NCBI GenBank assembly: GCA_902790325.1
Contig: CADARP010000009.1
Location: forward strand, 69,822-133,821
Direction of reading: 5' to 3'
Length of the DNA stretch: 64,000 nucleotides
Source: Oscillospiraceae bacterium
Lineage (GTDB): Bacteria > Bacillota > Clostridia > Oscillospirales > Acutalibacteraceae
The notes beneath the pieces are model-generated. The model was not told where the DNA came from. It saw nothing but the letters and a program-made list of their open reading frames with translations, and did not search any database. Of the stretch, positions 26,159 through 35,048 are shown piece by piece; position 1 is the stretch's first letter; each line of letters starts with the position of its first letter. The translations under genes were made by a program, and so were the position numbers.

Positions 26159-26695
26159 ATGAAAACAAGAATTATTTGCATCTTTTTGGCACTGGCGCTT
26201 GCAGTCGTCGGCTTTTCCGCCTGCGGCAAAACGCAGACCGAGCCGGAGACGACGACGGCGTATGTCGGCACGGAAGAAGACGGACAGAATCCCGTCATGA
26301 ATTTCATCGGCAACTATCAGTCCGACCGCCGCGTCATGACGGTGGAGGCGCTGGGCATGGATGAAGCGCGCGTTACGGTGCACTGGGGCTCCGACGCATG
26401 GACGTATTCGGAGTGGGTAATGACCGGCAAAGTTGTCGAAGAAGGCGACGGCCTTGTCATGCGCTATACCGACGGCGCTTACGCGACCGTTACGACGGAT
26501 GAGAACGGCGCCGAAACGCGCTCCGACGAAACGACCGGCGGAACCGGTACGGTTTGGTTCAACAGCGACTATACCATCACGTGGACGGACGACGGGGACG
26601 ACCAGATCAACGGTCTTGTGTTCGAGTGGCTCATGATCGAATCGGTCGAAGACGAGGGTCCGGTGACCATCACCGTGCCGGAGGAAATGGAATAA
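26159..26695 (+). CDS. Predicted lipoprotein, 178 aa
   Basis: The start follows GGAGGT. The signal peptide ends in a lipobox F-S-A-C (Cys near residue 22), followed by a Thr/Glu-rich linker and an acidic beta-rich domain (T-V-H-W-G-S-D-A-W-T, Y-T-I-T-W-T-D-D) that resembles small lipocalin-like or DUF-type domains in clostridial lipoproteins. No enzyme motif is seen. It is followed 47 bases later by a second lipoprotein gene, probably in one transcript. Confidence 0.75.
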   Translation: MKTRIICIFLALALAVVGFSACGKTQTEPETTTAYVGTEEDGQNPVMNFIGNYQSDRRVMTVEALGMDEARVTVHWGSDAWTYSEWVMTGKVVEEGDGLVMRYTDGAYATVTTDENGAETRSDETTGGTGTVWFNSDYTITWTDDGDDQINGLVFEWLMIESVEDEGPVTITVPEEME

Positions 26696-26742
26696 GCAAA
26701 CCGATCCGTTCATCGGACATTGGTCAGGGGAATGAGGCATTC

Positions 26743-27675
26743 ATGAATACGAATCTTTGGAAACGCGCCGTCTGCGTGCTCCTGTGCGTGTTGGCTGCGG
26801 CGACTCTCGCCGGCTGCGGCGCGAAAAAAAGCGCCGGATCTGCGTCCGCGGGCGTGGACGTGCGGGAGAAGCTGACTTCTTTGACGGTCAGCGACGAAGC
26901 GCTCGGCGTCGCCGGAAAGTACGCCGCGCTGTCCGAGATTCGGGACGGCTCGGTTGATCCCGATCTGGTCGGCACATGGACCACGGCGGACGGGGAGATG
27001 ACGTACACCTTTACGCAGGACGGACGCGAAATCATGTCGTCGACCTACATTGAGGACGCCGAGGTGCCGTTCACGTGCATGACGGCCGGGGGTCACAAGC
27101 TCCTTTGCGAGGAACTGTCTTTTTCGCCCGAATCCGACGAAAACGTCAAGAAGGCAGGCACGAAGCTCGTTTACAAGGCGTACAGCGTGGAAAACGACGC
27201 GCTGTATCAGGTGGCCGTGGACGAAACGCGCGAGGAAAAAGACACGGTGCAGTCCTCGCTCGTGATGCTGTACCGTGCCGACGCGACAGGCAGCGCCGCT
27301 GCGGCGATCGCCGCGAACCTGATCTCCGTCGACGCGCTTTCCGGTTCGTGGACGTCCGAAAAGGGCAGTCTGACTATCCGCGACGGCAAGCTCAAATGCG
27401 GCAAGGACAGCTTTTCGCTGCGCTTTGACGAGCAGAACCGTCTCGTCGCGGAAAAAGGCGGGCGCGAAACCGCGTACAAAATCGTGCTTTCCGTGCAGAA
27501 GGACTACGCCGCCGACACTGCGCAGGCGGTCGAAAGCATGCAGATGAACCTGACGTATACCGGCGCCAACGGGCTCGACAAGCCGAATCTGCAATCCGTG
27601 CTGGACGACTGGAAGAAGGAATACAGTTGGGACAGTTGGTACTATACCGGCAAATTCACGCTGCAGGCGGAATGA
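26743..27675 (+). CDS. Predicted lipoprotein, 310 aa
   Basis: Signal peptide with lipobox L-A-G-C (Cys near residue 25). The mature protein has two related beta-rich segments: D-P-D-L-V-G-T-W-T-T-A-D-G-E-M-T-Y-T-F near residue 75 and D-A-L-S-G-S-W-T-S-E-K-G-S-L-T-I near 200, each a G-T-W/G-S-W start of a lipocalin-like strand pattern common in Clostridia lipoproteins. Function unknown; likely an extracellular binding protein. A weak ribosome site (AGGGGAATGAGG) precedes the start. Confidence 0.75.
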   Translation: MNTNLWKRAVCVLLCVLAAATLAGCGAKKSAGSASAGVDVREKLTSLTVSDEALGVAGKYAALSEIRDGSVDPDLVGTWTTADGEMTYTFTQDGREIMSSTYIEDAEVPFTCMTAGGHKLLCEELSFSPESDENVKKAGTKLVYKAYSVENDALYQVAVDETREEKDTVQSSLVMLYRADATGSAAAAIAANLISVDALSGSWTSEKGSLTIRDGKLKCGKDSFSLRFDEQNRLVAEKGGRETAYKIVLSVQKDYAADTAQAVESMQMNLTYTGANGLDKPNLQSVLDDWKKEYSWDSWYYTGKFTLQAE

Positions 27676-27750
27676 CGCGGCGCCAAGGCGAGCGCGCATG
27701 AAGCGGTTCGCCTGCCGAAATCTGTTCTTTGTTTTTTGTCTGTCACGACG

Positions 27751-27800
27751 GACGGCGGCAATTTCGTGAATACACCGCCGTCTGCGGGGCAGACTATTTT
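27751..27800 (+). terminator. Hairpin after the lipoprotein genes
   Basis: Stem GACGGCGG / CCGCCGTC (27751-27782) overlapping a second hairpin GTCTGC-GGG-GCAGAC and then ACTATTTTATTATT. Probably a terminator. Confidence 0.55.
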
Positions 27801-27804
27801 ATTA

Positions 27805-27833
27805 TTGACTTTTTCACCCTTTCATGCTATGAT
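27805..27833 (+). promoter_or_regulatory. Promoter of the radical SAM gene
   Basis: TTGACT (27805-27810), 17 bases, TATGAT (27828-27833). Confidence 0.75.
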
Positions 27834-27875
27834 AAATCCCATAGCGCATAAAGGAAAGGACGGTGTTGTGCAGCT

Positions 27876-29288
27876 TTGAATCGGAAAGAAAAAATGCAGT
27901 TCCAGGCGGTCGATCTGGTGCTCGGACAAATCCTGAACTATATCGACAAAGATCCGCAGAAAAACCTTCTGCGGCTGGTTGACAGCGCGCAGAAGCTGGT
28001 CGGAAGCATTTATCCCGGCAAGAATTTTGATAATTTCCGTAAGGCGCTGGACGACCCGGACAATATCTGGGCGGGCTTTGCGCGTTCCGTGATTCGCGAC
28101 ATGGACCGTTCCGCGCTGCAAAAAGCGATCATGGCGATGGGCTACGGCAACTACATCGGCACCAAAACCGTGCGCGAGAACCGCGAAAAATACAAATGCA
28201 ACTTCCCGTATATCATCCTGCTCGACCCGACGAGCGCGTGCAACCGAAAGTGCCGCGGCTGCTGGTCGGCGGAATACGGGCACAAATACAGCCTGACGCT
28301 CGAGGAGATGCAGTCGATCGTGGCGCAGGGCAGGGAGCTCGGCACGCATCTTTACATGATGACCGGCGGCGAACCGCTCATCCGCAAGGACGACATCTTC
28401 ACACTGTGCGCGCAGAATCCCGACTGCATGTTCCTGTGCTACACGAACGCCACACTGGTGGACGACGCGTTCTGCAGGGAAATGAATCGCCTGGGCAATC
28501 TGACGCTGGCACTCTCCATCGAGGGTACCGAAGAGAGCAACGATTCCCGGCGCGGCGAAGGCAGCTATGCGACAACGCTGCACGCGATGGATCTGCTGCG
28601 TGAGAACCGCTGCCTGTTCGGCATGTCCGTGTGCTACACGAGCGAAAACATCGACCAGGTCACGAGCGGCGCGTTCCTCGACCTGATGATCGAAAAGGGC
28701 GTCAAGTTCGGTCTGTACTTCAACTACATGCCCATCGGGCAGAACGCCGTGCCGGAGCTGATCCCCAGCCCCGCACAGCGCGAGTATATGTACAAGTGGC
28801 TGCGCCGGGTGCGCGACGCCAAGACGGGAAAGCCGCTGTTCGTGCTGGATTTCCAGAACGACGCGGAATACGTCGGCGGCTGTATCGCGGGCGGACGCAA
28901 CTATTTCCACATCAATTCCGCCGGCGACATCGAGCCGTGCGTGTTCATCCACTTCTCGGACTCCAACATCCGCACCCACACGCTGCTTGAGGCGCTGCAG
29001 CGGCCGCTGTTCCAGGCGTATTACCGCGGACAGCCGTTCAACGACAACCATCTGCGGCCGTGTCCGATGCTGGAGAATCCGGACTGCCTGCGCAGGATCA
29101 TCGGCGAGACAGGCGCGCAGTCGACGGACATCCTCGCGCCGGAGTCAGTCGAGACGCTCTGCGCGCGGTGCGACCGGTTTGCGGCGGCATGGGCGCCGGA
29201 AGCGGAGCGCATCTGGAATTCAACGTCTCATCCACAGACCAAGACGTATTACTATCGGGACACGCCGGAAGGAAAACAGGAATCCTGA
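27876..29288 (+). CDS. Radical SAM protein with SPASM-like C-terminal domain
   Basis: A 470-residue protein. The radical SAM cluster motif C-N-R-K-C-R-G-C (CxxxCxxC) lies near residue 120, followed by M-T-G-G-E-P (SAM-binding GGE). The C-terminal quarter has extra Cys residues (E-P-C-V-F, R-P-C-P-M-L, C-A-R-C) that could hold auxiliary clusters. An N-terminal ~90-residue extension (D-K-D-P-Q-K-N-L-L-R-L) is typical of a widespread Firmicutes subfamily of unknown substrate. The start may be this TTG or the ATG at 27894; neither has a strong ribosome site. No peptide precursor gene was found nearby. Confidence 0.9.
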   Translation: MNRKEKMQFQAVDLVLGQILNYIDKDPQKNLLRLVDSAQKLVGSIYPGKNFDNFRKALDDPDNIWAGFARSVIRDMDRSALQKAIMAMGYGNYIGTKTVRENREKYKCNFPYIILLDPTSACNRKCRGCWSAEYGHKYSLTLEEMQSIVAQGRELGTHLYMMTGGEPLIRKDDIFTLCAQNPDCMFLCYTNATLVDDAFCREMNRLGNLTLALSIEGTEESNDSRRGEGSYATTLHAMDLLRENRCLFGMSVCYTSENIDQVTSGAFLDLMIEKGVKFGLYFNYMPIGQNAVPELIPSPAQREYMYKWLRRVRDAKTGKPLFVLDFQNDAEYVGGCIAGGRNYFHINSAGDIEPCVFIHFSDSNIRTHTLLEALQRPLFQAYYRGQPFNDNHLRPCPMLENPDCLRRIIGETGAQSTDILAPESVETLCARCDRFAAAWAPEAERIWNSTSHPQTKTYYYRDTPEGKQES

Positions 29289-29346
29289 AAGACGGACTGC
29301 CCTGCGGCGCAAAAGGATATTCGACCCACCTTTGTCATCCACAACT

Positions 29347-29422
29347 GAATCAGCGGGGGTGCCCTTCGGGGCTGAGATCATACCCTTTGAACCTGAACGG
29401 GTTATGCCGGCGCAGGGAAGCA
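29347..29422 (+). promoter_or_regulatory. TPP riboswitch (THI element)
   Basis: Core pieces in order: CGGGGGTGCCC, GGGGCTGAGATCATACCC, TTTGAACCTGAACGGGTTAT and GCCGGCGCAGGGA. It precedes thiT and should repress it at high thiamine pyrophosphate. Confidence 0.95.
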
Positions 29423-29441
29423 GACAATCTTTTGCGTACAC

Positions 29442-29481
29442 AAGCGTCGGATCATTCCGGCGCTTATTATTATCTATTTCA
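29442..29481 (+). terminator. Putative expression-platform terminator of the TPP riboswitch
   Basis: 10-base stem AAGCGTCGGA / TCCGGCGCTT with a 4-base loop, followed by an AT-rich but T-poor tract (ATTATTATTATCTATTT). Confidence 0.6.
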
Positions 29482-29498
29482 AAAAAGAGGCCAAAACT

Positions 29499-30143
29499 AT
29501 GAAAAAAACACAACGACTTGCCGTCAGCGGCGTTCTGATCGCGCTTGCGGTCGTACTGTCCTTTGTCAAGGTGTTCGAGCTTCCGTTCGGCGGTTCGATC
29601 ACATTGTTCAGCATGACGCCGATCATGCTGGCCGGATGGATGTTCGGCGTGCCGTGGGGGCTGCTGTGCGGCGTGGTGGACGGCATACTGCAGGGACTTG
29701 TCGGCGCGGCGACGACGCAGGCGTTTGCCGGCATGGAAATGCTCGAAACGATCGGCGTGATCTGCCTCGATTATCTGGCGGCGTTCTCCGTGCTCGGCTG
29801 CGCGGGACTGCTGCGCAGGGCGCTTCGGGAAAAGCCGCGTCTTGGCTTCGCGCTCGGCGCACTGCTCGCGGGATTTTTGCGCTATGCGGTGCATACCTTC
29901 TCCGGCGCGCTGCTGTACGGCAGCTATGCGGAGTGGTTCTTCACGCAGGAAGGGTTCTATTCATGGGGCGCGACTGTCCTCGAAAAGTTCAGCGGTACCG
30001 GACTTGCGGTCGTTTATTCCTTGGTATACAACGGATTCTACATGATCCCGGAGATCATACTCTCCGTGTTCGCGGCGGTCGTGCTGATGAGCGTCAAGCC
30101 CGTCCGCGAAGCCGCGCTGAAGGGTTCGACGCATATCCGATAA
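29499..30143 (+). CDS. thiT: Thiamine ECF transporter S component (ThiT)
   Basis: A 214-residue membrane protein with about six helices. Family marks include the helix-1 A-x-x-x-A-like small-residue pattern (V-L-I-A-L-A-V-V-L-S), G-S-I-T-L-F-S-M-T-P near residue 32 and a W-E/G-rich substrate region with L-R-Y-A-V-H-T-F-S-G near 125. With the TPP riboswitch upstream the assignment is firm. It needs the shared EcfA/A'/T module, which is elsewhere. Confidence 0.95.
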   Translation: MKKTQRLAVSGVLIALAVVLSFVKVFELPFGGSITLFSMTPIMLAGWMFGVPWGLLCGVVDGILQGLVGAATTQAFAGMEMLETIGVICLDYLAAFSVLGCAGLLRRALREKPRLGFALGALLAGFLRYAVHTFSGALLYGSYAEWFFTQEGFYSWGATVLEKFSGTGLAVVYSLVYNGFYMIPEIILSVFAAVVLMSVKPVREAALKGSTHIR

Positions 30144-30166
30144 AGCAAAAAGACAAAGCAAAAAGC

Positions 30167-30201
30167 ACGGGACTGCCGCATGCCGCGACAGCCCCGTTTA
30201 T
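30167..30201 (+). terminator. Terminator after thiT
   Basis: Imperfect stem ACGGGACTGCCGC / CGCGACAGCCCCGT with a TTTA tail, 23 bases after the stop. Confidence 0.55.
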
Positions 30202-30309
30202 TTCAAGCGAACCGTGCAGACGGCAGGCGCCGCCGCAAAACATCGGCGCCGCTGCCTGTAGGTCGGTCCCGCACAGCGCGCTTCGTTTTGGCTCGCGCAG
30301 ATAGTATGA

Positions 30310-30348
30310 ACGCACGGAACGCAGAATATACGTCCCGTGCGTTTTTTT
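30310..30348 (+). terminator. Second rightward terminator
   Basis: Stem ACGCACGG / CCGTGCGT followed by TTTTTTG. It blocks read-through into the convergent gene at 30404. Confidence 0.75.
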
Positions 30349-30352
30349 GTGG

Positions 30353-30387
30353 ATAAAACACGGAGCGGGGTTTTGCGCCTCGCTCCG
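30353..30387 (-). terminator. Terminator of the secreted repeat protein gene
   Basis: On the minus strand, stem CGGAGCG / CGCTCCG with a 13-base loop followed by TGTTTTAT. Confidence 0.7.
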
Positions 30388-30403
30388 ATGATACTATGTT
30401 GTT

Positions 30404-32203
30404 TTACGGTTTGAGTTCCACTTTCGGCAGCAGACCGAACAGGCCGAGGAAAAACGCTTTCACTTTGTCAAAGAAGCCGGTCTTGACGGTGATCGTGATG
30501 TCTTTTTCCAGTTTGCCGTCCGCGTTCGACTGCACGTTGCCGTCCACGTCGATGACCTTTGCCGTGAGCGTCTTGCCCGCTTTCATCTTGGTTATAGCGC
30601 AGCTGACGGTTTTATTATCGCCTTTGGCAAGCTGTGTCTCGCCGTCATACAGCGCCACAAAGTACCCATCCGGCACGCTTTCCGCCGTCGCGGTCACGTT
30701 AACGGTGGATTTGTAACCGACCGTCGCGGCCTGCGGCACGTTCAGCGTGGCGTTTTGGGTCGGATTGTCTTTTTCAAACTTTGCGGTTAGTGTCACGTTT
30801 CCGGTCACGGTGAAGGAATAGCTTGCGTTTGATGAAACTTTGTTATTGCCCTCGAACCAGCCGGTGAAGTGCCAGCCGCTTTTCGGCGTAGCGGTTACAG
30901 TGGCCGTATTCCCTGCGGAATAGCTGCCGCCGCCGGTAACGGTGCCGCCCTCTGCCGGGTTCGCATTTGCGGTCACGGTGTAGCTCATCGATAACGTGGA
31001 AAACTTTGCGGTCAGGGTCACATCCTCGATCACAGTAAACGTGTAGCTTTTGTTTGAGGAAACTCTGACGCCGTTCTTGTACCAGCCGGAGAAGAGGTAT
31101 CCGGGGTTGTTTGTCGCGGTTAACGTTGCGGACTGTCCGTCGGAATAGACGCCGCCGCCGGTGACCGTGCCGCCCGCAGTCGGGTTGGCAGTCGCGGTCA
31201 CTGTGTAACTGTTTTGAGAGGTGTCAGAGGTCAGATCGGATAAACAGCAAGCGGGCCGAATGCCGAGGCAAGTGCGAGCGACATTCTCGTCATCGACGGT
31301 TCCGCCGTGATATTGGACAAAGCGAGTCATGCCGGAATACTCACCGGCAGTACGCAGCCGCCAGCCGGAAAAACCGGAGACTTCTACATGTAGTCCCTGG
31401 CATGTTGCATAGTCGGTGCCTTTTGCCTTTTTTGATTCGAGATTGGAAAACCCATAGATGCTCTGTCTTACTTCATCGTAGGAAAGCAAAAAGATCGGAT
31501 CGGTCGTCCACACAGAACTATATAAGGAATGCTCAGAGGGATATGCGTCGTTGCTGATTGTTGTGTTTCTGATATTTGCCTTTTGTGTATTGTTGAAAGC
31601 GGTGTTATAAAAATCGTTGTTCAGCCAGGCACGGATGCTGGACTCGGCATAATTGTTCGCAAAGGTGGAAGTTGATCCGATATAGTAATAGTAGATATCG
31701 GAGGCGCTTTCTCTTCTGACAACGTTCTGATATGCCTGCGCATCAATTATGGTTTCACACATAACAAGACAGGAGGACGGATTGAGCACACGCCATTTCA
31801 AAGGCTCATATTTGAAATAATACGTCGTGTTTGGGGAATAGCCGTTCTCGTCCTGATAGGAGCTGTCCGCAATGGAGGCTTGGTTGGTGAAATTCGGCCT
31901 GTACTTTGTAAATTTCACGGCGCGGTATTTGACGCCGCCGGAAACGAAATCGGCATATTTCATGAAATCACTTGCCGTCATATTGCCGTCATAGATGCCG
32001 TTGCCGGTATAATAGCCGTAGCTGTTCCATGTTGCGGCGTTGGCGGCATTTTTCAGCGCAGTCGTTTCGCTGACCTTCGTCTGCGGATAGTTGCCGAACA
32101 GGATGATGTCACCGACATTGGTCGCGCCCGCCGACACGCCGAGGCCGACAAGCCCTGTCACTGCAAGCATAAGCGAGAGCAGAATGCAAAGTGTTCTTTT
32201 CAT
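30404..32203 (-). CDS. Secreted protein with DUF6273-like domain and InlB-type B-repeats
   Basis: A 599-residue exported protein. Start at 32203 after AAAGGAG; residues 1-26 are a signal peptide. Residues ~30-345 look like DUF6273 (K-W-R-V-L-N, I-R-A-W-L-N-N-D-F-Y-N, D-P-I-F-L-L-S, G-I-R-P-A), a clostridial domain often on surface proteins. Then come two ~70-residue divergent InlB B-repeats, each with A-N-P-x-x-G-G-T-V-T-G-G-G and the G-W-Y/G-W-F strand and ending V-T-L-T-A-K-F. The C-terminal part is Ig-like and ends in a hydrophobic stretch (F-F-L-G-L-F-G-L-L). It may bind polysaccharide or other surface proteins; no catalytic motif is evident. Confidence 0.85.
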   Translation of the reverse strand: MKRTLCILLSLMLAVTGLVGLGVSAGATNVGDIILFGNYPQTKVSETTALKNAANAATWNSYGYYTGNGIYDGNMTASDFMKYADFVSGGVKYRAVKFTKYRPNFTNQASIADSSYQDENGYSPNTTYYFKYEPLKWRVLNPSSCLVMCETIIDAQAYQNVVRRESASDIYYYYIGSTSTFANNYAESSIRAWLNNDFYNTAFNNTQKANIRNTTISNDAYPSEHSLYSSVWTTDPIFLLSYDEVRQSIYGFSNLESKKAKGTDYATCQGLHVEVSGFSGWRLRTAGEYSGMTRFVQYHGGTVDDENVARTCLGIRPACCLSDLTSDTSQNSYTVTATANPTAGGTVTGGGVYSDGQSATLTATNNPGYLFSGWYKNGVRVSSNKSYTFTVIEDVTLTAKFSTLSMSYTVTANANPAEGGTVTGGGSYSAGNTATVTATPKSGWHFTGWFEGNNKVSSNASYSFTVTGNVTLTAKFEKDNPTQNATLNVPQAATVGYKSTVNVTATAESVPDGYFVALYDGETQLAKGDNKTVSCAITKMKAGKTLTAKVIDVDGNVQSNADGKLEKDITITVKTGFFDKVKAFFLGLFGLLPKVELKP

Positions 32204-32329
32204 AGGAAACGCTCCTTTCTGTTTCAAAACAACGTGTAAACAATAACGTCGTTTCCGGCGTGCCGCAGGGGTCGATGCCCGCATCGGTTCGCCGCCGTCA
32301 TACGCTGCCGTTTCCGGCGCTGCCGCACA

Positions 32330-33361
32330 TTACCGGTGCAGCTCCACGAACTGCATCAGCCTGTGCCAGTCGTCGCGGGTGAAGCAGTGTCTGCCGTGAC
32401 GCAGATGGTAGCCGACGTCGCCGGAGAGGAACGCTTCGCCCGGCTGTGCCGGACGGTCCGGACAGACAAAGCCGTTCGGGAACGCGGGGGCGGCGGCAAG
32501 GCAGGCAAGCTGCTCGGACAGCGGGTCCGCCCACGTGTCCTGCGCTGCGCTGCCGACCATGGCATAGCGCGGCGCGATCGACGCGATCAGAAAATGCTGG
32601 TCGAACGGCATATTCGGTTCATTGTCCACATATTGCAGATACCGCTCGCAGAACCAGAACGGGAAGTTGCGGCAGATGTCGCGTACCGTTTCGCCGCTCG
32701 TCCCGCGCGCGAGCGCCGCGCCGGAGCATCCGGAGTCGTTGGAGTAGCCGATTGCGAAACGCGTATCGGTCGCCGCCGTGAACAGCGCGGTTTTGCCCAG
32801 ACGCGAATGGCCGCAGACGATGCCGCGCCGCATGTCGAGCGCGTCGCTCTGCGTTTCGGCCCAGTCCATGACGCGCTGCGCGGCCCATGCCCACAGCGCG
32901 ATCTTGCCCGCGTCCGTCGGCTTGCGCTTTCCGTCCGGGAAGAAAACGCCGGCAAGACCGGTCGTAAAGTCGCCGTCGTCGCTCGCGACGTCCGTATAGC
33001 AGAACGACAGCACATTGTAGCCGTTGTCGGTCAGCTCCTCGGTCGGCATGTAGCGGTCGGGCACGCAGTCGCGGAAGTTGATATGGATAAAGAACGGGCG
33101 GCATTGTCCGTCGTCGTGCATCGCGGCAAAGAAGGGGAAGGAGAATGCCTTTTTCCCGAGCGTACAGTGGACAGTCACACGGTGCAGATAGGTCTTTCCG
33201 CCGCAGAAGCGGGGGATCGTGTCCCGCTCGACGTCAAACGTCACCTTGTCCGGCTTCGGCGGCAGAGTGCCGTAGATCTCGCGCTGCAGGATCTCCAGCA
33301 TCGTTTCCCGATCGGTCAGCGCCGGCAGATTCCGTTCACGCAGCACATCGGACAGCAGCAT
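32330..33361 (-). CDS. Alpha/beta hydrolase of the glucuronoyl esterase (CE15)-like family
   Basis: A 343-residue protein without signal peptide, so probably cytoplasmic. The nucleophile elbow G-H-S-R-L-G-K-T-A (Ser near residue 187) matches the G-C-S-R-x-G-K site of CE15-like esterases, and R-H-C-F-T-R-D-D-W near the C-terminus supplies the catalytic His. It lies 14 bases after the alpha-glucosidase gene on the same strand. CE15 members cut ester links of 4-O-methyl-glucuronic acid in xylan-lignin; related intracellular members have unknown esters as substrates. Confidence 0.85.
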   Translation of the reverse strand: MLLSDVLRERNLPALTDRETMLEILQREIYGTLPPKPDKVTFDVERDTIPRFCGGKTYLHRVTVHCTLGKKAFSFPFFAAMHDDGQCRPFFIHINFRDCVPDRYMPTEELTDNGYNVLSFCYTDVASDDGDFTTGLAGVFFPDGKRKPTDAGKIALWAWAAQRVMDWAETQSDALDMRRGIVCGHSRLGKTALFTAATDTRFAIGYSNDSGCSGAALARGTSGETVRDICRNFPFWFCERYLQYVDNEPNMPFDQHFLIASIAPRYAMVGSAAQDTWADPLSEQLACLAAAPAFPNGFVCPDRPAQPGEAFLSGDVGYHLRHGRHCFTRDDWHRLMQFVELHR

Positions 33362-33375
33362 ATACTCAACTCCTT

Positions 33376-35037
33376 TTACAGCATATAGACGCGCGTCTCG
33401 TAGGGCTTGGTCAGGAAGACGTTGCTGTTGTAGACCACGTCGTAGTTCTGCAGCACGAGCTTTGCCTTGGACAGATCCATGCCCTCCGGCGCGGTGAAGC
33501 GCACGGGCTTGTCGGTGAAGGAGCAGACGACCAGCATCCGCTGTCCCTCGTATTCGCGTTCGTAGACGTACAGCTCATTGCTCTGCGGGTAGTATTCCTT
33601 GTAGCTGCCGTAGATGACGATCTCGTTTTCCTTGCGGAAACGCAGCAGCTTTTTGTAGAAATTCAGGATGGAATCGGGATCGTCCTGTTCGGCGGCCACG
33701 TTGATCTCGTGGTAGTTCGGGTTGACGGGGAACCACGGCGTGCCGGTCGTGAAACCGGCGTTCTCGCTGTCGTCCCACTGCACGGGCGTGCGCGAATTCT
33801 CGCGCGTGGCCTTGGAAGCCAGCTTCAGGAAGCGGTCGTCTTTGATGCCGAGCTTTGCGCAGACCTTCTCGTTGTTGAACGTGACCACATCCTTGAAGTC
33901 CGCCATGGAGCGGAACACGGTGTTCGTCATGCCGATCTCCTGACCCTGGTAAATGAACGGCGTGCCGCACTGGCAGATGTACATGACCGCGAGCATCTTG
34001 GCGCTCTGCTTGTGGTACTTGCGGCTGCCGAAGCGGTCGATCGCACGCGGATGGTCGTGATTCTCGATGTACAGCGCGTTCCACGCGTCGCCGTACATCT
34101 CCTTCTGCCAGGTGGAGAACGCCTTCTTCATCTTGCGCAGCTTGAACGGCGTGCGGATCCAGTCGGTCATGAAGCAGTCGGATTCCATGTGCTGGAAGTG
34201 GAACATCAGGTTGAGCACCTGATTGTCGCCCTCTGTGATGAAGGTGCGCGCGAGCTTGGGCGTCATCATCGGCGCCTCGCCCACGGTGAAGCAGTCGTAA
34301 TGATCGAGCACGTCGCGGCGGAATTCCTCAAGGTATTCGTGCACATGCGGACCGTTCGTGTAGTGCTCCAGACCCGTGCCCACCGGCAGCGGGATGCCGT
34401 TGGGCAGGCCTTCCTTCTTGGAGATATAGGTGATGACGTCCTCACGGAAGCCGTCCACGCCCAGATCGAGCCAGAAGCGCATGATGTTCTTGACTTCTTC
34501 GCGCACGGCGGGGTTGTCCATATTCAGATCGACCTGCTTTTTGGCGAAGATGTGCAGGTAGTATTCGTCGAGCTGCGGGTCGTATTCCCACGCGTCGCCC
34601 TCGAACACGGATTTCCAGTTGTTGGGCTTCTTGCCGTCCTTGCCCTTGCGCCAGAAATAGTAGTCGTGGTAGGGACTGTTCTTGTCCTTGCTCTTAATGA
34701 ACCACTCGTGCTCGTCGGACGTGTGGTTGACGACGAGATCCATGATGATGCGGATGCCGCGCTTGTGCGCTTCGTCCACGACGGTGCGGAACAGATCGAG
34801 CGTGCCGTAGTCTTTGGAGATGTCGCAGTAGTCGGCGATGTCGTAGCCGTAGTCCGCGTTGGGCGAGGGATACAGGGGCGAAAACCAGATCGCGTCTATC
34901 CCGAGATCCTTGAGATAATCGAGCTTCGAGAGCACGCCCTCAAGATCGCCGATGCCGTCGCCGTTGCCGTCGCAGAAGCTGCGCGGCCAGATCTGGTAGA
35001 CGGTCATCTCTTTGTACCAGGTTTTTTTGATTTCCAT
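33376..35037 (-). CDS. GH13 alpha-glucosidase (oligo-1,6-glucosidase-like)
   Basis: A 553-residue cytosolic glycoside hydrolase. The four GH13 regions are present: D-L-V-V-N-H-T near residue 100, G-V-D-G-F-R-E-D-V near 195 (nucleophile Asp), F-T-V-G-E-A-P near 250 (acid/base Glu) and E-N-H-D-H-P-R near 320. The Q-I-W-P-R-S-F-C-D-G-N-G-D-G-I-G-D N-terminal calcium-site motif and the Val after the catalytic Glu region fit alpha-1,6/alpha-1,4 glucosidases of subfamily 31. Start follows AGGTG. It likely splits imported oligosaccharides within the minus-strand operon. Confidence 0.95.
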   Translation of the reverse strand: MEIKKTWYKEMTVYQIWPRSFCDGNGDGIGDLEGVLSKLDYLKDLGIDAIWFSPLYPSPNADYGYDIADYCDISKDYGTLDLFRTVVDEAHKRGIRIIMDLVVNHTSDEHEWFIKSKDKNSPYHDYYFWRKGKDGKKPNNWKSVFEGDAWEYDPQLDEYYLHIFAKKQVDLNMDNPAVREEVKNIMRFWLDLGVDGFREDVITYISKKEGLPNGIPLPVGTGLEHYTNGPHVHEYLEEFRRDVLDHYDCFTVGEAPMMTPKLARTFITEGDNQVLNLMFHFQHMESDCFMTDWIRTPFKLRKMKKAFSTWQKEMYGDAWNALYIENHDHPRAIDRFGSRKYHKQSAKMLAVMYICQCGTPFIYQGQEIGMTNTVFRSMADFKDVVTFNNEKVCAKLGIKDDRFLKLASKATRENSRTPVQWDDSENAGFTTGTPWFPVNPNYHEINVAAEQDDPDSILNFYKKLLRFRKENEIVIYGSYKEYYPQSNELYVYEREYEGQRMLVVCSFTDKPVRFTAPEGMDLSKAKLVLQNYDVVYNSNVFLTKPYETRVYML

Positions 35038-35048
35038 AGTTTAACACC